DNA of 47,525 nucleotides from Streptomyces sp. SID12501 (GTDB lineage: Bacteria; Actinomycetota; Actinomycetes; Streptomycetales; Streptomycetaceae): the NCBI RefSeq assembly GCF_010550245.1, contig NZ_JAAGLU010000052.1, positions 1 through 47,525 on the forward strand, read 5' to 3'. The notes under the pieces are model-generated. The model ran no database searches, was not told the DNA's origin, and worked only from the letters and a program-made list of their open reading frames with translations. Within the stretch, counting starts at the first letter, position 1. Each line of letters opens with the position of its first letter. Positions 43,858-47,525 of this stretch are shown here, piece after piece. Position numbers and translations under genes: made by a program.

Positions 43858-45444
43858 ATGCCACAGCCGCAGCCCCTGCTCGCCGACCGCGGTTTCTATC
43901 TGGGCCCGGTCTTCCGGCGGGCCGCCGACCGGCACGGAGCGGTCTTCGTCACCCTGGACCGGCCGCTGGACGTCGGCCCCGATCTCGGGGTCAACCTCAG
44001 CTATCCCCAACTGGCCGATCTGGTCGAGGAGTTGTCGGCCCAGCTGTGGGCGGCCGGAGTGCGACCGTCCGAGCAGGTGGTCGTCCACAAGACGGACAAC
44101 GTCGACATCGTGCTGCTGACCTGCGCCGTCTCCCGGATCGGCGCGGTCCCCGTGCTGCTGTCCCCCGGCCTCGTCGGACCGGTCGTCGGCCAGCTGCTGG
44201 CCCGCCTGCACCGCCCCTGGCTGCTCACCGACAGCGCCAAACTCACCGGCCCGCTGAGCGAGTTGGACCTCTCCCCGCTCGTACGCCGGACTCTCGCCGT
44301 GAACGCCGATGCCGGCGCCGACGCGCCCGGTGCCGAGCCGCTGGCGATGTACGCGGGTGCCGAGCCCGTCGCCGCCGTCCGCCTCCACCCCCGCGAACCC
44401 GCCCTGATCACCCACAGTTCGGGCACCACCGGTCTCCCCAAGCTCGCCGTGCACTGCGCGAACACCATGTGGAACCGTCTCGTACCGCAGCAGGCGATGG
44501 GCTGGCCCACGCGCGGTGAGACGGCCGCGCTGCACATGTCGTTCGTGCACTCGCGCTTCTACCATCTCCTCGGCGTGCTCCTGCACTTCGGCAGCCCGCT
44601 GCTCCTGATCACCGACCCGACCCCGGCCGCCGTGGGCCCGCTGCTCGCCCGCCATCGCCCGGGCATCGTCGAGACCCACCCCAACACCTTCGTCCTGTGG
44701 GAGGAGTTGGCGGACGCACCGGGTCAACCCCTGTCGCGCGTACGGTCGTACGGGTCGACGTTCGACGCGATCCACCCGCGTACCGTACGACGGCTGCTGG
44801 GTGCCTCGAAGCGCCGTAACGCCTGGCTGATCCAGCTGTACGGGCAGAGCGAGACCGGGCCCGTCGCGTTCCAGTGGTTCACCCGGCGCAGCGTCGCGAA
44901 GGCGGACGGCCGCCGGGTCGGGATCGGGATACCCGGCTTCACCCGGGTCCGGGTCACGGACGACAACGGCAGGCCCGCCGCACCCGGAAAACCGGGTCGC
45001 ATCGAGGCCCGTACGCGCGGGCGCATCCTCACCTACCTCGGCGCGCGCGAGCAGTACCAGCGCCAGCTCGACGGCGACGGGTGGTGGCAGATGGGCGACA
45101 TGGGGTACCGGAGCAGGCTCGGCGCGCTGTACCTCATCGACCGCGAGATCGACCAGATCGACTCCGTGCACAGCAACCTGGAGGTCGAGGACACGCTGAT
45201 GGACCGGCTGGAGGAGCTACGCGAGGTCGTCATCGTGCCGGGCGCCGACCGTGAGCCGGTGCCCGTGGTCTGCGTACGGGACGAGATGCCGCTGGACCCG
45301 GACCGCTGGCGTCAGGCGACCGCCGATCTGCCGACGATGGCCGAGCCCCGTCAGTGGCGGTTCGAGGAGCTGCCGATGACGGCGACGTGGAAGGTGAAGC
45401 GCGTGGAGATCACCCGCATGCTCGCCGAGGGCGCACGCACATGA
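43858..45444 (+). CDS. Second, divergent AMP-dependent ligase
   Basis: A 528-residue adenylating enzyme. ATG 43858 is chosen over the overlapping GTG 43795 because of AGAAGGGA about eight bases upstream. Family boxes are THSSGTTGLPKLAVH (A3), YGQSETGPVAFQW (A5), WWQMGDMGYRSRLGALYLIDRE (A7/A8) and TATWKVKRVEI (A10 lysine). It differs from the first ligase: the A8 region reads LIDREIDQIDS rather than the usual R-x-D-D-x-x-K, and the substrate block MSFVHSRFYHLLGVLLHFG is unlike benzoate-CoA ligases. It may activate a second building block. The stop overlaps the flavin hydroxylase start (ATGA, 45441-45444). Confidence 0.85.
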   Translation: MPQPQPLLADRGFYLGPVFRRAADRHGAVFVTLDRPLDVGPDLGVNLSYPQLADLVEELSAQLWAAGVRPSEQVVVHKTDNVDIVLLTCAVSRIGAVPVLLSPGLVGPVVGQLLARLHRPWLLTDSAKLTGPLSELDLSPLVRRTLAVNADAGADAPGAEPLAMYAGAEPVAAVRLHPREPALITHSSGTTGLPKLAVHCANTMWNRLVPQQAMGWPTRGETAALHMSFVHSRFYHLLGVLLHFGSPLLLITDPTPAAVGPLLARHRPGIVETHPNTFVLWEELADAPGQPLSRVRSYGSTFDAIHPRTVRRLLGASKRRNAWLIQLYGQSETGPVAFQWFTRRSVAKADGRRVGIGIPGFTRVRVTDDNGRPAAPGKPGRIEARTRGRILTYLGAREQYQRQLDGDGWWQMGDMGYRSRLGALYLIDREIDQIDSVHSNLEVEDTLMDRLEELREVVIVPGADREPVPVVCVRDEMPLDPDRWRQATADLPTMAEPRQWRFEELPMTATWKVKRVEITRMLAEGART

Positions 45445-46673
45445 ACCCCCCTGATACCGATACCGATACCGACCGGGTACTGGTCGTGGGCGCGGGTCCC
45501 GTAGGCCTCTCCGCCGCCCTCGGTCTGCGCGCCCACGGGCTGCCCGTCGTCGTTCTGGAGGCGGACCCCGAGGACCGTGAACGACCGGGCAGCCGCGCCC
45601 TGTTCGTGCACCGCGAGACCCTGCGCCTGCTGGACGGGATGCGCCCGGGCCTGGCCGCCGAGTTCGCGTCGTACGGGCGGACATGGCACACCCGGCGCAC
45701 GCTGTACCGGGGCCGTGAGGTCTACTCCCGCACCTTCCCCGAGCAGCCGAAGTCGCCCGCGATCACCCCGCCCTTCACCAGCCTGCGCCAGGTGGACACC
45801 GAGCGCCTGCTGCGGGCCGCCTGCCGGGACGCCGGCGTGGAGTTCGCGTGGGGTGTACGGGTGACGGGCGTCCGGTCGTCGCCGACCGGGGTCACCCTCA
45901 CCGACTCCGACGGCGGCGTCTGGCACGGCACGCACGTCGTGGCCGCCGACGGCGCCCGCTCCGCCGTACGCGCGGAGTTGGGGATCACCATGGACGGCAC
46001 GCGTTCGGAAGGGTTCCACGTGGTCGTGGACGTCGCCGACATCCCCGGCGCCGAACTCCCCCTGGAGCGCGTCTTCCACTACGAACACCCGGGCGTGGGC
46101 GGCCGAAGCGTGATGCGAGTGCCCTTCACCGGCGGCTTCCAGGTCGACCTCCAGTGCCGCGACGACGACTCGCAGGAGGCGTACGGCACGGAGGAGGCCG
46201 TACGGGACTGGCTGCCGTCGGTCCTGGAGGCACCCGGGTACGGGTCCCAGATCCTGTGGGTGTCGACGTACCGCTTCCTGCGCAAGGTCGCGGACGCGTT
46301 CACCGATTCGCACCGGCGGGTGCTGCTCGCCGGGGAAGCGGCGCACCTGTTCCCGCCGTTCGGGGCCCGCGGGATGAACAGCGGGATCGCGGACGCGGCT
46401 GCTGCGGCCGAGGCGATCGCGGCGGTGGCCAGGACGGGGCTGGTGGGAGCGGTCGCGGAGTTCGCCGAAGTACGGCACGCCGCGGCCGTGTTCAACAGCG
46501 CCGCCGCCGGCAACGCGCTGGACCATCTGCGGCCACGGCGGCGGATCGTCCGGGCCAAGCAGCGCGCGGCTGCGGCCCTCGCACCGGTGCTGCCGTGGTG
46601 CGGATCGTGGCTGGAGCACGCGCCGTACGGGCCCCGGAACGGGGCACCGGCGGTGGCGGGCCGCAAGTACTGA
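45441..46673 (+). CDS. Class A FAD-dependent aromatic hydroxylase
   Basis: A 410-residue flavoprotein monooxygenase of the MhpA/PheA group. The FAD motif VVGAGPVGLSAALGL (GxGxxG) follows a short Asp-Thr repeat leader. Then come SRALFVHRETLRLLD, the ribose/NADPH-site VVAADGARSAVR (DG motif), and GEAAHLFPPFGARGMNSGIADA; the conserved GD is GE here, a conservative change. Such enzymes hydroxylate activated phenols or anilines, sometimes with loss of a carboxyl group. In this operon an aminobenzoate is the obvious candidate substrate. ATG 45441 overlaps the upstream stop. Confidence 0.9.
   Translation: MNPPDTDTDTDRVLVVGAGPVGLSAALGLRAHGLPVVVLEADPEDRERPGSRALFVHRETLRLLDGMRPGLAAEFASYGRTWHTRRTLYRGREVYSRTFPEQPKSPAITPPFTSLRQVDTERLLRAACRDAGVEFAWGVRVTGVRSSPTGVTLTDSDGGVWHGTHVVAADGARSAVRAELGITMDGTRSEGFHVVVDVADIPGAELPLERVFHYEHPGVGGRSVMRVPFTGGFQVDLQCRDDDSQEAYGTEEAVRDWLPSVLEAPGYGSQILWVSTYRFLRKVADAFTDSHRRVLLAGEAAHLFPPFGARGMNSGIADAAAAAEAIAAVARTGLVGAVAEFAEVRHAAAVFNSAAAGNALDHLRPRRRIVRAKQRAAAALAPVLPWCGSWLEHAPYGPRNGAPAVAGRKY
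45453..45474 (+). repeat. (GATACC)n hexanucleotide repeat in hydroxylase leader
   Basis: Three and a half GATACC units encode DTDTDTD directly after the hydroxylase start, ahead of the FAD-binding strand. Confidence 0.8.
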
Positions 46674-46708
46674 CCGAGGTATCAAGGAAAAGCAAGAAAG
46701 AGCACTTG

Positions 46709-47428
46709 ATGACGCGAACAGCAACACAACCAACAGCCACCGAAGGGCTGTTGGCTTGGTCGCCGCGCCGGGGCCTGACCGGGCCGGACGCACAGAGCTA
46801 CGTGCCGACGGTCGGTGAGCGACTGGCGGTCGCCGATTCCTGGCTGCTGCGCGACGGCCGGGTACGCGGCCTCGGCCGCCACCGGGAACGTTTCCTGCGG
46901 GCCTGTGGCGACTCCGGCGGACCCTCGCTTCGCCAGCTGGTGGACTTCTGGCGGGACATGACCGTCGCACTGCCGCGCACCGGGGAGTGGTTCCCCCGGG
47001 TCGAACTGGGCGCGGAATCAAGGGAGTTGAGGCTCCTCCTCCGCCACGCGCCACCACTCGGCACCGGCGTGCGGGTCTGGTCGGCCGGCCAGTCCGACCC
47101 GCGTACCGTCCCCCGCCGCAAGGGCCCCGACCTGGACATCCTGGCCCGGCTACGGCAACGGGCGATCGCCGAGGGCGCGGACGAGGCGGTGCTGATCGCC
47201 CCCTCGGGCGTGGTCCTGGAGGGCATCCACTCCAGCGTCCTGTGGTGGGAGGACGACACCCTGTGCCTGCCCTCGCCACAACTCCCCGTCCTGGCCGGAG
47301 TCACCGTCGCCCTCATCCAGGAACGCGCCCAGCGCACCGGCGTCCGCGTCGCCCACCGTGAACGCACCCTCGCCGACCTGGACGGCCGCGAGGTGTGGCT
47401 AGTACTACAGCCGGTGGTTTCACGGTGA
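46709..47428 (+). CDS. pabC: Class IV PLP enzyme, probable aminodeoxychorismate lyase
   Basis: A 239-residue fold-type IV PLP protein. ATG 46709 is chosen because the longer frame (to 45848) lies over the hydroxylase in another frame. Marks of the family are VADSWLLRDGRVRGLGRHRERF near residue 40, a candidate PLP-lysine, Lys138, in RRKGPDLDILARLRQ, and EAVLIAPSGVVLEGIHSSVLWW, LPVLAGVTVALIQE near the end. ADC lyase eliminates pyruvate from aminodeoxychorismate to give p-aminobenzoate. The neighbouring PabAB supports this over a branched-chain or D-amino-acid transaminase. The 35-bp gap from the hydroxylase contains AAGGAAA and GAAAGAG. Confidence 0.85.
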   Translation: MTRTATQPTATEGLLAWSPRRGLTGPDAQSYVPTVGERLAVADSWLLRDGRVRGLGRHRERFLRACGDSGGPSLRQLVDFWRDMTVALPRTGEWFPRVELGAESRELRLLLRHAPPLGTGVRVWSAGQSDPRTVPRRKGPDLDILARLRQRAIAEGADEAVLIAPSGVVLEGIHSSVLWWEDDTLCLPSPQLPVLAGVTVALIQERAQRTGVRVAHRERTLADLDGREVWLVLQPVVSR

Positions 47429-47524
47429 GTGAGCGCGGGCGGTTCGGGTGCGGTAGTGGCTGGTTCGGGCTCGGGTCTGGTGGCGGGTGCGCCAGCGGTG
47501 CCAGTGCATGGCCAGCCAGGTCCG
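47420..47524 (-). CDS. C-terminal end of an unidentified gene (partial, runs off right edge)
   Basis: The minus strand is open from the window edge for 34 codons to a TGA at 47420-47422. The encoded tail is Arg/His/Trp-rich (begins RTWLAMHWHRWRTRHQ), like a basic cytoplasmic tail after a membrane protein. Its stop overlaps that of the lyase by nine bases, convergently. So little is visible that this could be chance. Confidence 0.35.
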   Translation of the reverse strand, partial: RTWLAMHWHRWRTRHQTRARTSHYRTRTARAHSP

Positions 47525-47525
47525 G

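Noticed and set aside
45848..46708. Long leader for the aminodeoxychorismate lyase
   Set aside because: It overlaps the flavin hydroxylase in another frame and is Arg-rich. The class IV PLP fold begins near 46,709.

Overview
The window reads as chromosomal DNA of a Streptomyces or close relative. The evidence is very high third-position GC, many GTG starts, ATGA/GTGA stop-start overlaps, leaderless-looking promoters, and several gene types typical of the genus: an SCO4848-type membrane protein, the trpS / 2H phosphoesterase / YihY run, an orphan RsbW-like ATPase, and a DNRLRE/FG-GAP protein beside a giant RHS protein. No rRNA, tRNA or CRISPR array was seen.

Left end (1-13.4 kb): a polymorphic toxin locus. 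It starts with the 5' edge of a probable transposase gene. Next come two tandem copies of an unidentified 185-residue gene; the second copy is broken by one TGG-to-TGA change. On the minus strand follow a 279-residue candidate immunity gene and a roughly 2,300-residue secreted RHS/YD-repeat protein. Its C-terminal region carries a PD-(D/E)XK-type nuclease signature (D...EVK...Q), and its reading frame is interrupted once near 7,865. A 485-bp divergent promoter region with a perfect 10-bp inverted repeat separates it from an 1,165-residue secreted DNRLRE/FG-GAP protein.

Middle (13.5-38.2 kb): mostly ordinary housekeeping and regulatory genes. They include two Uma2-type nucleases around a VOC protein; a three-gene operon (membrane protein, DCC thiol oxidoreductase, TetR) preceded by two TTGAAC-N2-GTTCAA palindromes, one overlapping its promoter; an MMPL transporter with an extra C-terminal regulatory-like domain; an OmpR-type two-component system; an RsbW-like ATPase; and an oligopeptide-type binding protein. 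Further right are a metallophosphoesterase, a D-Ala-D-Ala carboxypeptidase, YihY, a 2H phosphoesterase and trpS. An ECF sigma factor, a probable membrane anti-sigma factor and a secreted protein follow, with two near-identical ECF-like promoters exactly equal in internal spacing. Then come glyA, a glutathionylspermidine-synthase-like ATP-grasp enzyme with a small lipoprotein, and a DMT-type membrane protein.

Right end (38.3-47.4 kb): a candidate biosynthetic gene cluster around p-aminobenzoate. A DUF3050 (haem-oxygenase-like fold) protein is divergent from a tightly coupled run: ABM-domain membrane protein, fused aminodeoxychorismate synthase (PabA-PabB order, PIKGT motif), benzoate-CoA-ligase-like enzyme, second divergent AMP-ligase, class A flavin hydroxylase, and class IV PLP aminodeoxychorismate lyase. 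The simplest reading is chorismate to ADC to pABA, then activation and oxidation. The end product is not evident. The right edge cuts a minus-strand gene.
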